DNA of 64,000 bases, from assembly GCF_051020765.1 (NCBI RefSeq), contig NW_027469098.1, positions 434,001 to 498,000 of the forward strand, read 5' to 3'. The DNA comes from Lasioglossum baleicum (taxonomy: Eukaryota > Arthropoda > Insecta > Hymenoptera > Halictidae). The position numbers and the translations under genes are program-made. Below are positions 41,701 to 53,221 of the stretch, piece by piece (the first letter of the stretch is position 1; every line of letters begins with the position of its first letter). The notes under the pieces are model-generated. The model did not search any database and was not told the origin of the DNA. It worked only from the letters and a program-made list of their open reading frames with translations.

Positions 41701-42430
41701 TGCGTTATGCGTTATGCGTTATGCGTTATTCGTTAAGCGTTATGCGTCATTCGTTATGCGTTATGCGTTATGCGTTATGCGTTATTCGTTAAGCGTTATG
41801 CGTTATGCGTTATGCGTTATGCGTTATGCGTTATGCGTTATGGGTTATGCGTTATGCGTTATGCGTTATGCGTTATGCGTTATGCGTTATGCGTTATTCG
41901 TTAAGCGTTATGCGTTATGCGTTATGCGTTATGCGTTATGCGTTATGCGTTATGCGTTATGCGTTATGGGTTATGCGTTATGCGTTATGCGTTATGGGTT
42001 ATGCGTTATGCGTTATGCGTTATGCGTTATGCGCTATGCGTTATGCGTTATGCGTTATGCGATATGCGATATGCGTCATGCGTTAAGCGTTATGCGTTAT
42101 GCGTTATGCGTTATGCGTTATGCGTTATGCGTTATGCGTTATGCGTTATGCGTTATGCGTTATGCGTTATGCGTTATGCGTTATGCGTTATGCGTTATGC
42201 GTTATGCGTTATGCGTTATGCGTTATGCGTTATGCGTTATGCGATATGCGTTATGCGTTATGCGTTATGCGTTATGCGTTATGCGTTATGCGTTATGCGT
42301 TATGCGTTATGCGTTATGCGTTATGCGTTATGCGTTATGCGTTATGCGTTATGCGCTATGCGTTATGCGTTATGCGTTATGCGTTATGCGTTATGCGATA
42401 TGCGTCATGCGTTATGCGTTATTCGTTAAG
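38704..42430. repeat. HOR block q-p-q', copy 1 (offset about 4.6 kb)
   Basis: q module at 38778, p module at 40010 with AAGTGTCATG, and q' module at 41480, followed by TGGGTTA and GATATGCGATATG variants. The whole order repeats at 43345-47036 with offsets of 4641, 4627 and 4606 bp, each step a whole number of heptamers. Its left part also matches 36268-37760. Confidence 0.85.
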
Positions 42431-43344
42431 CGTTATGCGTTATGCGTTATGCGATATGCGTTATGCGTTATGCGTTATGCGTTATGCGTTATGCGTTATG
42501 CGTTATGCGTCATGCGTTATGCGTTATGCGTTATGCGTTATGCGTTATGCGTTATGCGTTATGCGTTATGCGTTATGCGCTATGCGTTATGCGTTATGCG
42601 TTATGCGTTATGCGATATGCGTCATGCGTTATGCGTTATGCGTTATTCGTTAAGCGTTATGCGTTATGCGTTATGCGATATGCGTCATTCGTTATGCGTT
42701 ATGCGTTATGCGTTATGCGTTATGCGTTATGCGTTATGCGTTATGCGTTATGCGTTATGCGTTATGCGTTATGCGTTATGCGTTATGCGTTATGCGTTAT
42801 GCGTTATGCGTTATGCGTTATGCGCTATGCGTTATGCGTTATGCGTTATGCGCTATGCGTTATGCGTTATGCGTTATGCGTTATGCGTTATGCGATATGC
42901 GTCATGCGTTATGCGTTATTCGTTAAGCGTTATGCGTTATGCGTTATGCGTTATGCGTTATGCGTTATGCGTTATGCGTTATGCGTTATGCGTTATGCGT
43001 TATGCGTCATGCGTTATGCGTTATGCGTTATGCGTTATGCGTTATGCGTTATGCGTTATGCGTTATGCGTTATGCGCTATGCGTTATGCGTTATGCGTTA
43101 TGCGTTATGCGATATGCGTCATGCGTTATGCGTTATGCGTTATTCGTTAAGCGTTATGCGTTATGCGTTATGCGATATGCGTCATTCGTTATGCGTTATG
43201 CGTTATGCGTTATGCGTTATGCGTTATGCGTTATGCGTTATGCGTTATGCGTTATGCGTTATGCGTTATGCGTTATGCGCTATGCGTTATGCTTTATGCG
43301 TTATGCGTTATGCGATATGCGTCATGCGTTAAGCGTTATGCGTT

Positions 43345-46300
43345 ATGCGTTATGCGTTATGCGTCATGCGTTATCCGTTATGCGTTATCCGTTATGCGTT
43401 ATGCGTTATGCGATATGCGTCCTGCGTTAAGCGTCATGCGTTATGCGTTATGCGTTATGCGTCATGCGTTATCCGTTATGCGTTATCCGTTATGCGTTAT
43501 GCGTTATGCGTTATGCGTTATGCGTTATTCGTTAAGCGTTATGCGTTAAGAGATATGCGTCATTCGTTATGCGTTATGCGTTATGCGTTATGCGATATGC
43601 GTCATTCGTTATGCGTTATCCGTTATGCGTTATGCGTTATGCGTTATGCGTTATGCGTTATGCGTTATGCGTTATGCGTTATTCGTTAAGCGTTATGCGT
43701 CATTCGTTATGCGTTATGCGTTATGCGTTATGCGTTATGCGTTATGCGTTATTCGTTAAGCGTTATGCGTTATGCGTTATGCGTTATGCGTTATGCGTTA
43801 TGCGTTATGCGTTATGGGTTATGCGTTATGCGTTATGCGTTATGCGTTATGCGTTATGCGTTATGCGTTATTCGTTAAGCGTTATGCGTTATGCGTTATG
43901 CGTTATGCGTTATGCGTTATGCGTTATGCGTTATGCGTTATGCGTTATGCGTTATGCGTTATGGGTTATGCGTTATGCGTTATGCGTTATGGGTTATGCG
44001 TTATGCGTTATGCGTTATGCGTTATGCGCTATGCGTTATGCGTTATGCGTTATGCGATATGCGATATGCGTCATGCGTTAAGCGTTATGCGTTATGCGTT
44101 ATGCGTTATGCGTTATGCGTTATGCGTTATGCGTTATGCGTTATGCGTTATGCGTTATGCGTTATGCGTTATGCGTTATGCGTTATGCGTTATGCGTTAT
44201 GCGTTATGCGTTATGCGTTATGCGTTATGCGTTATGCGTTATGCGTTATGCGTTATTCGTTAAGCGTTATGCGTTATGCGTTATGCGATATGCGTCATTC
44301 GTTATGCGTTATGCGTTATGCGTTATGCGTTATGCGTTATGCGTTATGCGTTATTCGTTAAGCGTTATGCGTTATGCGTTATGCGTTATGCGTTATGCGT
44401 TATGCGTTATGCGTTATGCGTTATGCGTTATTCGTTAAGCGTTATGCGTTATGCGTTATGCGTTATGCGTTATGCGTTATGCGTTATGCGCTATGCGTTA
44501 TGCGTTATGCGTTATGCGTTATGCGATATGCGTCATGCGTTAAGCGTTATGCGTTATGCGTTATGCGTTATGCGTCATGCGTTATCCGTTATGCGTTATC
44601 CGTTATGCGTTATGCGTTATGCGTTATGCGATATGCGTCCTGCGTTAAGTGTCATGCGTTATGCGTTATGCGTTATGCGTCATGCGTTATCCGTTATGCG
44701 TTATCCGTTATGCGTTATGCGTTATGCGTTATGCGTTATTCGTTAAGCGTTATGCGTTAAGAGATATGCGTCATTCGTTATGCGTTATGCGTTATGCGTT
44801 ATGCGATATGCGTCATTCGTTATGCGTTATCCGTTATGCGTTATGCGTTATGCGTTATGCGTTATGCGTTATTCGTTAAGCGTTATGCGTCATTCGTTAT
44901 GCGTTATGCGTTATGCGTTATGCGTTATGCGTTATGCGTTATTCGTTAAGCGTTATGCGTTATGCGTTATGCGTTATGCGTTATGCGTTATGCGTTATGG
45001 GTTATGCGTTATGCGTTATGCGTTATGCGTTATGCGTTATGCGTTATGCGTTATGCGTTATTCGTTAAGCGTTATGCGTTATGCGTTATGCGTTATGCGT
45101 TATGCGTTATGCGTTATGCGTTATGCGTTATGCGTTATGGGTTATGCGTTATGCGTTATGCGTTATGGGTTATGCGTTATGCGTTATGCGTTATGCGTTA
45201 TGCGCTATGCGCTATGCGTTATGCGTTATGCGTTATGCGATATGCGTCATGCGTTAAGCGTTATGCGTTATGCGTTATGCGTTATGCGTTATGCGTTATG
45301 CGTTATGCGTTATGCGTTATGCGTTATGCGTTATGCGTTATGCGTTATGCGTTATGCGTTATGCGTTATGCGTTATGCGTTATGCGTTATGCGTTATGCG
45401 TTATGCGTTATGCGTTATGCGTTATGCGTTATGCGTTATGCGTTATGCGTTATGCGTTATGCGTTATGCGTTATGCGTTATGCGTTATGCGTTATGCGTT
45501 ATGCGTTATGCGTTATGCGTTATGCGTTATGCGTTATGCGTTATGCGTTATGCGTTATGCGTTATGCGTTATGCGTTATGCGTTATGCGTTATGCGTTAT
45601 GCGTTATGCGTTATGCGTTATGCGTTATGCGTTATGCGTTATGCGTTATGCGTTATGCGTTATGCGTTATGCGTTATGCGTTATGCGTTATGCGTTATGC
45701 GTTATGCGTTATGCGTTACGCGCTATGCGTTATGCGTTATGCGTTATGCGTTATGCGATATGCGTCATGCGTTATGCGTTATTCGTTAAGCGTTATGCGT
45801 TATGCGTTATGCGATATGCGTCATTCGTTATGCGTTATGCGTTATGCGTTATGCGTTATGCGTTATGCGTTATGCGTTATGCGTTATGCGTTATGCGTTA
45901 TGCGTTATGCGTTATGCGTTATGCGTTATGCGTTATGCGTTATGCGCTATGCGTTATGCTTTATGCGTTATGCGTTATGCGATATGCGTCATGCGTTAAG
46001 CGTTATGCGTTATGCGTTATGCGTTATGCGTCATGCGTTATCCGTTATGCGTTATCCGTTATGCGTTATGCGTTATGCGATATGCGTCCTGCGTTAAGCG
46101 TCATGCGTTATGCGTTATGCGTTATGCGTCATGCGTTATCCGTTATGCGTTATCCGTTATGCGTTATGCGTTATGCGTTATGCGTTATGCGTTATTCGTT
46201 AAGCGTTATGCGTTAAGAGATATGCGTCATTCGTTATGCGTTATGCGTTATGCGTTATGCGTTATGCGATATGCGTCATTCGTTATGCGTTATCCGTTAT

Positions 46301-47036
46301 GCGTTATGCGTTATGCGTTATGCGTTATGCGTTATTCGTTAAGCGTTATGCGTCATTCGTTATGCGTTATGCGTTATGCGTTATGCGTTATTCGTTAAGC
46401 GTTATGCGTTATGCGTTATGCGTTATGCGTTATGCGTTATGCGTTATGGGTTATGCGTTATGCGTTATGCGTTATGCGTTATGCGTTATGCGTTATGCGT
46501 TATTCGTTAAGCGTTATGCGTTATGCGTTATGCGTTATGCGTTATGCGTTATGCGTTATGCGTTATGCGTTATGGGTTATGCGTTATGCGTTATGCGTTA
46601 TGGGTTATGCGTTATGCGTTATGCGTTATGCGTTATGCGCTATGCGTTATGCGTTATGCGTTATGCGATATGCGATATGCGTCATGCGTTAAGCGTTATG
46701 CGTTATGCGTTATGCGTTATGCGTTATGCGTTATGCGTTATGCGTTATGCGTTATGCGTTATGCGTTATGCGTTATGCGTTATGCGTTATGCGTTATGCG
46801 TTATGCGTTATGCGTTATGCGTTATGCGTTATGCGTTATGCGTTATGCGATATGCGTTATGCGTTATGCGTTATGCGTTATGCGTTATGCGTTATGCGTT
46901 ATGCGTTATGCGTTATGCGTTATGCGTTATGCGTTATGCGTTATGCGTTATGCGTTATGCGCTATGCGTTATGCGTTATGCGTTATGCGTTATGCGTTAT
47001 GCGATATGCGTCATGCGTTATGCGTTATTCGTTAAG
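43345..47036. repeat. HOR block q-p-q', copy 2 (offset about 4.6 kb)
   Basis: Partner of 38704-42430, with TGCGTCC at 43419, 44637 and 46086 and AAGTGTCATG at 44649. After about 47036 the two copies diverge: this one leads into landmark B copy 3, whereas the first continues into TGCGTCA/TGCGCTA mosaics (42442-43330). Confidence 0.85.
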
Positions 47037-47741
47037 CGTTATGCGTTATGCGTTATGCGATATGCGTCATTCGTTATGCGTTATGCGTTATGCGTTATGC
47101 GTTATGCGTTATGCGTTATGCGTTATTCGTTAAGCGTTATGCGTTATGCGTTATGCGTTATGCGTTATGCGTTATGCGTTATGGGTTATGCGTTATGCGT
47201 TATGCGTTATGCGTTATGCGTTATTCGTTAAGCGTTATGCGTTATGCGTTATGCGTTATGCGTTATGCGTTATGCGTTATGCGTTATGCGTTATGCGTTA
47301 TGCGTTATGCGTTATGCGTTATGCGTTATGCGATATGCGTTATGCGTTATGCGTTATGCGTTATGGGTTATGCGTTATGCGTTATGCGTTATGCGTTATG
47401 GGTTATGCGTTATGCGTTATGCGTTATGCGTTATGCGCTATGCGTTATGCGTTATGCGTTATGCGATATGCGTCATGCGTTAAGCGTTATGCGTTATGCG
47501 TTATGCGTTATGCGTCATGCGTTATCCGTTATGCGTTAAGCGTTATGCGTTATGCGTTATGCGATATGCGTCATTCGTTATGCGTTATGCGTTATGCGTT
47601 ATGCGATATGCGTCATTCGTTATGCGTTATGCGTTATGCGTTATGCGTTATGCGTTATGCGTTATGCGTTATGCGTTATGCGTTATGCGTTATGCGTTAT
47701 GCGTTATGCGTTATTCGTTAAGCGTTAAGCGTTATGCGTTA

Positions 47742-48151
47742 TGCATTATGCGTTATGCATTATGCGTTATCCGTTATGCGTTATGCGTTATGCGTTATGC
47801 GTTATGCGTTATGCGTTATGTGTTATGCGTTGTGCTTTACGGGTTATGCTATATGCGTTATGCGTTATGACTTTTTCATTGAGCGTTATGCGTTATGCGT
47901 AATGCGTTATGCATTATGCGTTATGCGTTATGCGTAATGCGTTATGAGTAATGTGTCATGCGTTATGCGTTATGGACTATGCTTTATGCGTTATGCGTTA
48001 TGGGTTATCCGTTATGCGTCATGCGTTATTCGTTATGCGTTATGCCTTATGCGTTATCCGTTATGCGTTATCCGTTATGCGTTACGCGTTATGCGTTACG
48101 CGTTATGCGTTATGCGTTAAGCGTTATACGTTATGCGATATGCGTTATTCG
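47742..48151. repeat. HOR landmark B, copy 3
   Basis: Same variant order as copies 1 and 2, offset 19727 bp from copy 2, which is 2818 heptamers plus one, the extra base being the T insertion at 30283. TGACTTTTTCATTGAG starts at 47868. By eye identical to copy 1 in the compared stretch. Confidence 0.9.
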
Positions 48152-49267
48152 TTATGCGTTATGCGTTATGCGTTATGCGTTATGCGTTATGCGTTATGCG
48201 TTATGCGTTATGCGTTATGCGTTATGCGTTATGCGTTATGCGTTATGCGTTATGCGTTATGCGTTATGCGTTATGCGTTATGCGTTATTCGTTATGCGTT
48301 ATGCGTTATGCGTTATGCGTTATGCGTTATGCGTTATGCGTTATGCGTTATGCGTTATGCGTTATGCGTTATGCGTTATGCGTTATGCGTTATGCGTTAT
48401 GCGTTATGCGTTATGCGTTATGCGTTATGCGTTATGCGTTATGCGTTATGCGTTATGCGTTATGCGTTATGCGTTATGCGTTATGCGTTATGCGTTATGC
48501 GTTATGCGTTATGCGTTATGCGTTATGCGTTATGCGTTATGCGTTATGCGTTATGCGTTATGCGTTATGCGTTATGCGTTATGCGTTATGCGTTATGCGT
48601 TATTCGTTATGCGTTATGCGTTATGCGTTATGCGTTATGCGTTATGCGTTATGCGTTATGCGTTATGCGTTATGCGTTATGCGTTATGCGTTATGCGTTA
48701 TGCGTTATGCGTTATGCGTTATGCGTTATGCGTTATGCGTTATGCGTTATGCGTTATGCGTTATGCGTTATGCGTTATGCGTTATGCGTTATGCGTTATG
48801 CGTTATGCGTTATGCGTTATGCGTTATGCGTTATGCGTTATGCGTTATGCGTTATGCGTTATGCGTTATGCGTTATGCGTTATGCGTTATGCGTTATGCG
48901 TTATGCGTTATGCGTTATGCGTTATGCGTTATGCGTTATGCGTTATGCGTTATGCGTTATGCGTTATGCGTTATGCGTTATGCGTTATGCGTTATGCGTT
49001 ATGCGTTATGCGTTATGCGTTATGCGTTATGCGTTATGCGTTATGCGTTATGCGTTATGCGTTATGCGTTATGCGTTATGCGTTATGCGTTATGCGTTAT
49101 GCGTTATGCGTTATGCGTTATGCGTTATGCGTTATGCGTTATGCGTTATGCGTTATGCGTTATGCGTTATGCGTTATGCGTTATGCGTTATGCGTTATGC
49201 GTTATGCGTTATGCGTTATGCGTTATGCGTTATGCGTTATGCGTTATGCGTTATGCGTTATGCGTTA
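48152..49267. repeat. Longest pure canonical heptamer run
   Basis: Only TGCGTTA units apart from one TTCGTTA at about 48288 and another at about 48602. From about 48606 to 49267, some 660 bp or 94 consecutive units, I see no variant, the longest such run in the window. It ends at a TGAGTAATGTGTCA landmark. Confidence 0.9.
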
Positions 49268-50060
49268 TGAGTAATGTGTCATGCGTTATGCGTTATGGAC
49301 TATGCTTTATGCGTTATGCGTTATGGGTTATCCGTTATGCGTCATGCGTTATCCGTTATGCGTTATGCGTTATGCGTTATGCGTTATCCGTTATGCGTTA
49401 TCCGTTATGCGTTACGCGTTATGCGTTATGCGTTATGCGTTATGCGTTATGCGTTATGCGTTAAGCGTTATACGTTATGCGATATGCGTTATTCGTTATG
49501 CGTTATGCGTTATGCGTTATGCGTTATGCGTTATGCGTTATGCGTTATGCGTTATGCGTTATGCGTTATGCGTTATGCGTTATGCGTTATGCGTTATGCG
49601 TTATGCGTTATGCGTTAAGCGTTATACGTTATGCGATATGCGTTATTCGTTATGCGTTATGCTTTATGCGTTATGCGTTATGGGTTATCCGTTATGCGTC
49701 ATGCGTTATCCGTTATGCGTTATGCGTTATGCGTTATGCGTTATCCGTTATGCGTTATCCGTTATGCGTTATCCGTTATGCGTTACGCGTTATGCGTTAT
49801 GCGTTATGCGTTATGCGTTATGCGTTAAGCGTTATACGTTATGCGATATGCGTTATTCGTTATGCGTTATGCTTTATGCGTTATGCGTTATGGGTTATCC
49901 GTTATGCGTCATGCGTTATCCGTTATGCGTTATGCGTTATGCGTTATGCGTTATCCGTTATGCGTTATCCGTTATGCGTTACGCGTTATGCGTTATGCGT
50001 TATGCGTTATGCGTTATGCGTTAAGCGTTATACGTTATGCGATATGCGTTATTCGTTATG
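49268..50060. repeat. Compact tandem HOR block with 154-210 bp units
   Basis: Opens with TGAGTAATGTGTCA, TGGACTA and TGCTTTA as in the landmark B tail. A unit ending in AAGCG, TATACG, CGATATG, TTATTCG is then repeated, with successive TTATTCG ends near 49496, 49650, 49860 and 50056. The steps are 154, 210 and 196 bp, all multiples of 7. The second and third units both carry TGCTTTA, TGGGTTA, TCCGTTA, TGCGTCA in the same order. Confidence 0.85.
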
Positions 50061-51031
50061 CGTTATGCGTTATGCGTTATGCGTTATGCGTTATGCGTTA
50101 TGCGTTATGCGTTATGCGTTATGCGTTATGCGTTATGCGTTATGCGTCATGCGTCATGCGTCATGCGTTATGCGTTATGCGTTATGGGTTATCCGTTATG
50201 CGTCATGCGTTATCCGTTATGCGTTATGCGTTATGCGTTATGCGTTATCCGTTATGCGTTATCCGTTATGCGTTACGCGTTATGCGTTATGCGTCATGCG
50301 TCATGCGTTATGCGTTATGCGTTATGCGTTATGCGTTATGCGTTATGCGTTATGCGTTATGCGTTATGCGTTATGCGTTATGCGTTATGCGTTATGCGTT
50401 ATGCGTTATGCGTTATGCGTTATGCGTTATGCGTTATGCGTTATGCGTTATGCGTTATGCGTTATGCGTTATGCGTTATGCGTTATGCGTTATGCGTTAT
50501 GCGTTATGCGTTATGCGTTTTGCGTTATGCGTTATCCGTTATGCGTTATCCGTTATGCGTTACGCGTTACGCGTTATGCGTTATGCGTTATGCGTTATGC
50601 GTCATGCGTTATCCGTTATGCGTTATGCGTTATGCGTTATGCGTTATGCGTTATGCGTTATGCGTTATGCGTTATGCGTTATGCGTTATGCGTTATGCGT
50701 TATGCGTTATGCGTTATGCGTTATGCGTTATGCGTTATGCGTTATGCGTTATGCGTTATGCGTTATGCGTTATGCATTATGCGTTATGCGTTATGCGTTA
50801 TGCGTTATGCGTTATGCGTTATGCGTTATCCGTTATGCGTTACGCGTTATGCGTTATGCGTTATGCGTTATGCGTTATGCGTCATGCGTTATCCGTTATG
50901 CGATATGCGTTATGCGTTATGCGTTATGCGTTATGCGTTATGCGTTAAGCGTTATGCGTTATGCGTTATGCGTTATGCGTTATGCGTTATGCGTTATGCG
51001 TTATGCGTTATACGTTATGCGTTATGCGTTA
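50061..51031. repeat. Satellite array with TGCGTCA and TACGCG clusters
   Basis: Canonical runs alternate with clusters: three consecutive TGCGTCA units at about 50146-50166, TGGGTTA/TCCGTTA at 50185-50215, two TGCGTCA at 50291-50304, TGCGTTT at about 50517, TACGCG units at 50561-50570 and 50832, and TGCATTA at 50773. The part from about 50640 resembles the part from about 51840. No gene seen. Confidence 0.85.
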
Positions 51032-51301
51032 TGTGTTATGCGTTGTGCTTTACGGGTTATGCGATATGCGTTATGCGTTATGACTTTTTCATTGAGCGTT
51101 ATGCGTTATGCGTAATGCGTTATGCATTATGCGTTATGCGTTATGCGTAATGCGTTATGAGTAATGTGTCATGCGTTATGCGTTATGGACTATGCTTTAT
51201 GCGTTATGCGTTGTGGGTTATCCGTTATGCGTTACGCGTTATGCGTTATGCGTTATGCGTTATGCGTTAAGCGTTATACGTTATGCGATATGCGTTATTC
51301 G
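51032..51301. repeat. HOR landmark B-like, first of a 1.2-kb tandem pair
   Basis: TGTGTTA, TTGTGCTTTACGGG, TGACTTTTTCATTGAG (51081), TATGCATTATG, TGAGTAATGTGTCA, TGGACTA, TGCTTTA, then TTGTGGG (a variant shared only with 52243-52512), TCCGTTA, TACGCG, AAGCG, TATACG, TTATTCG. Shorter than full landmark B because the middle TGCGTCA/TGCCTTA units are absent. Confidence 0.87.
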
Positions 51302-52242
51302 TTATGCGTTATGCGTTATGCGTTATGCGTTATGCGTTATGCGTTATGCGTTATGCGTTGTGCGTTATGCGTTATGCGTCATGCGTCATGCGTTATGCGT
51401 TATGCGTTATGCGTTATGCGTTATGCGTTATGCGTTATGCGTTATGCGTTATGCGTTATTCGTTATGCGTTATGCGTTATGCGTTATGCGTTATGCGTTA
51501 TGCGTTATGCGTTATGCGTTATGCGTTATGCGTTATGCGTTATGCGTTATGCGTTATGCGTTATGCGTTATGCGTTATGCGTTATGCGTTATGCGTTATG
51601 CGTTATGCGTTATGCGTTATGCGTTATGCGTTATGCGTTATGCGTTATGCGTTATGCGTTATGCGTTATGCGTTATGCGTTATGCGTTATGCGTTATGCG
51701 TTATGCGTTATGCGTTATGCGTTATGCGTTATGCGTTATGCGTTATGCGTTATGCGTTATGCGTTATGCGTTATGCGTTATGCGTTATGCGTTATGCGTT
51801 ATGCGTTATGCGTTATGCGTTATGCGTTATGCGTTATGCGTTATGCGTTATGCGTTATGCGTTATGCGTTATGCGTTATGCGTTATGCGTTATGCGTTAT
51901 GCGTTATGCGTTATGCGTTATGCGTTATGCGTTATGCGTTATGCGTTATGCGTTATGCGTTATGCGTTATGCGTTATGCATTATGCGTTATGCGTTATGC
52001 GTTATGCGTTATGCGTTATGCGTTATGCGTTATCCGTTATGCGTTACGCGTTATGCGTTATGCGTTATGCGTTATGCGTTATGCGTCATGCGTTATCCGT
52101 TATGCGATATGCGTTATGCGTTATGCGTTATGCGTTATGCGTTATGCGTTAAGCGTTATGCGTTATGCGTTATGCGTTATGCGTTATGCGTTATGCGTTA
52201 TGCGTTATGCGTTATGCGTTATGCGTTATGCGTTATGCGTTA
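51302..52242. repeat. Satellite array between the B-like pair
   Basis: TTGTGCG at about 51359 and two TGCGTCA units near 51378-51391, then a nearly pure canonical run of about 510 bp (51465-51975), then TGCATTA (51977), TCCGTTA, TACGCG, TGCGTCA, TGCGATA and AGCGTTA variants. No gene seen. Confidence 0.86.
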
Positions 52243-52512
52243 TGTGTTATGCGTTGTGCTTTACGGGTTATGCGATATGCGTTATGCGTTATGACTTTTT
52301 CATTGAGCGTTATGCGTTATGCGTAATGCGTTATGCATTATGCGTTATGCGTTATGCGTAATGCGTTATGAGTAATGTGTCATGCGTTATGCGTTATGGA
52401 CTATGCTTTATGCGTTATGCGTTGTGGGTTATCCGTTATGCGTTACGCGTTATGCGTTATGCGTTATGCGTTATGCGTTAAGCGTTATACGTTATGCGAT
52501 ATGCGTTATTCG
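52243..52512. repeat. HOR landmark B-like, second of a 1.2-kb tandem pair
   Basis: Same variants as 51032-51301 at an offset of 1211 bp (173 heptamers), including the shared TTGTGGG. TGACTTTTTCATTGAG starts at 52292. The stretch just after it serves as the intact reference for the retrotransposon insertion site. Confidence 0.87.
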
Positions 52513-53221
52513 TTATGCGTTATGCGTTATGCGTTATGCGTTATGCGTTATGCGTTATGCGTTATGCGTTATGCGTTATGCGTTATGCGTTATGCGTCAT
52601 GCGTCATGCGTCATGCGTTATGCGTTATGCGTTATGCGTTATGCGTTATGCGTTATGCGTTATGCGTTATGCGTTATGCGTTATGCGTTATTCGTTATGC
52701 GTTATGCGTTATGCGTTATGCGTTATGCGTTATGCGTTATGCGTCATGCGTTATGCGTTATGCGTTATGCGTTATGCGTTATGCGTTATGCGTTATGCGT
52801 TATGCGTTATGCGTTATGCGTTATGCGTTATGCGTTATGCGTTATGCGTTATGCGTTATGCGTTATGCGTTATGCGTTATGCGTTATGCGTTATGCGTTA
52901 TGCGTTATGCGTTATGCGTTATGCGTTATGCGTTATGCGTTATGCGTTATGCGTTATGCGTTATGCGTTATCCGTTATGCGTTACGCGTTATGCGTTACG
53001 CGTTATGCGTTATGCGTTATGCGTCATGCGTTATCCGTTATGCGTTATGCGTTATGCGTTATGCGTTATGCGTTATGCGTTATGCGTTATGCGTTATGCG
53101 TTATGCGTTATGCGTTATGCGTTATGCGTTATGCGTTATGCGTTATGCGTTATGCGTTATGCGTTATGCGTTATGCGTTATGCGTTATGCGTTATGCGTT
53201 ATGCGTTATGCGTTATGCGTT
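52513..53221. repeat. Satellite array left of the split landmark
   Basis: Three TGCGTCA units near 52597-52617, a TTCGTTA at about 52690, a lone TGCGTCA at about 52742, a canonical run of about 220 bp, then TCCGTTA, two TACGCG units and TGCGTCA/TCCGTTA near 52973-53038, then canonical units. No gene seen. Confidence 0.86.

Larger units (their letters stand above)
30000..47741. repeat. Satellite mosaic HOR region 4
   Basis: About 2,530 heptamers. A T insertion at 30283-30284 is the only phase break. TGCGTCC marker modules lie at 30770, 31813, 33577, 34949, 36342, 37595, 38778, 40010, 41480, 43419, 44637 and 46086, all at multiples of 7. Near-pure canonical runs include about 30290-30620, 40629-41110 and 45253-45718. 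Internal duplications are annotated separately. The final ~250 bp repeat the sequence found upstream of landmark B copies 1 and 2. No gene seen. Confidence 0.88.

Noticed and set aside
38704..47036. Whether the large duplications are assembly errors
   Set aside because: Cannot be excluded without reads, but the copies differ by whole heptamers and a few substitutions in a consistent pattern, which simple assembly duplication would not produce.
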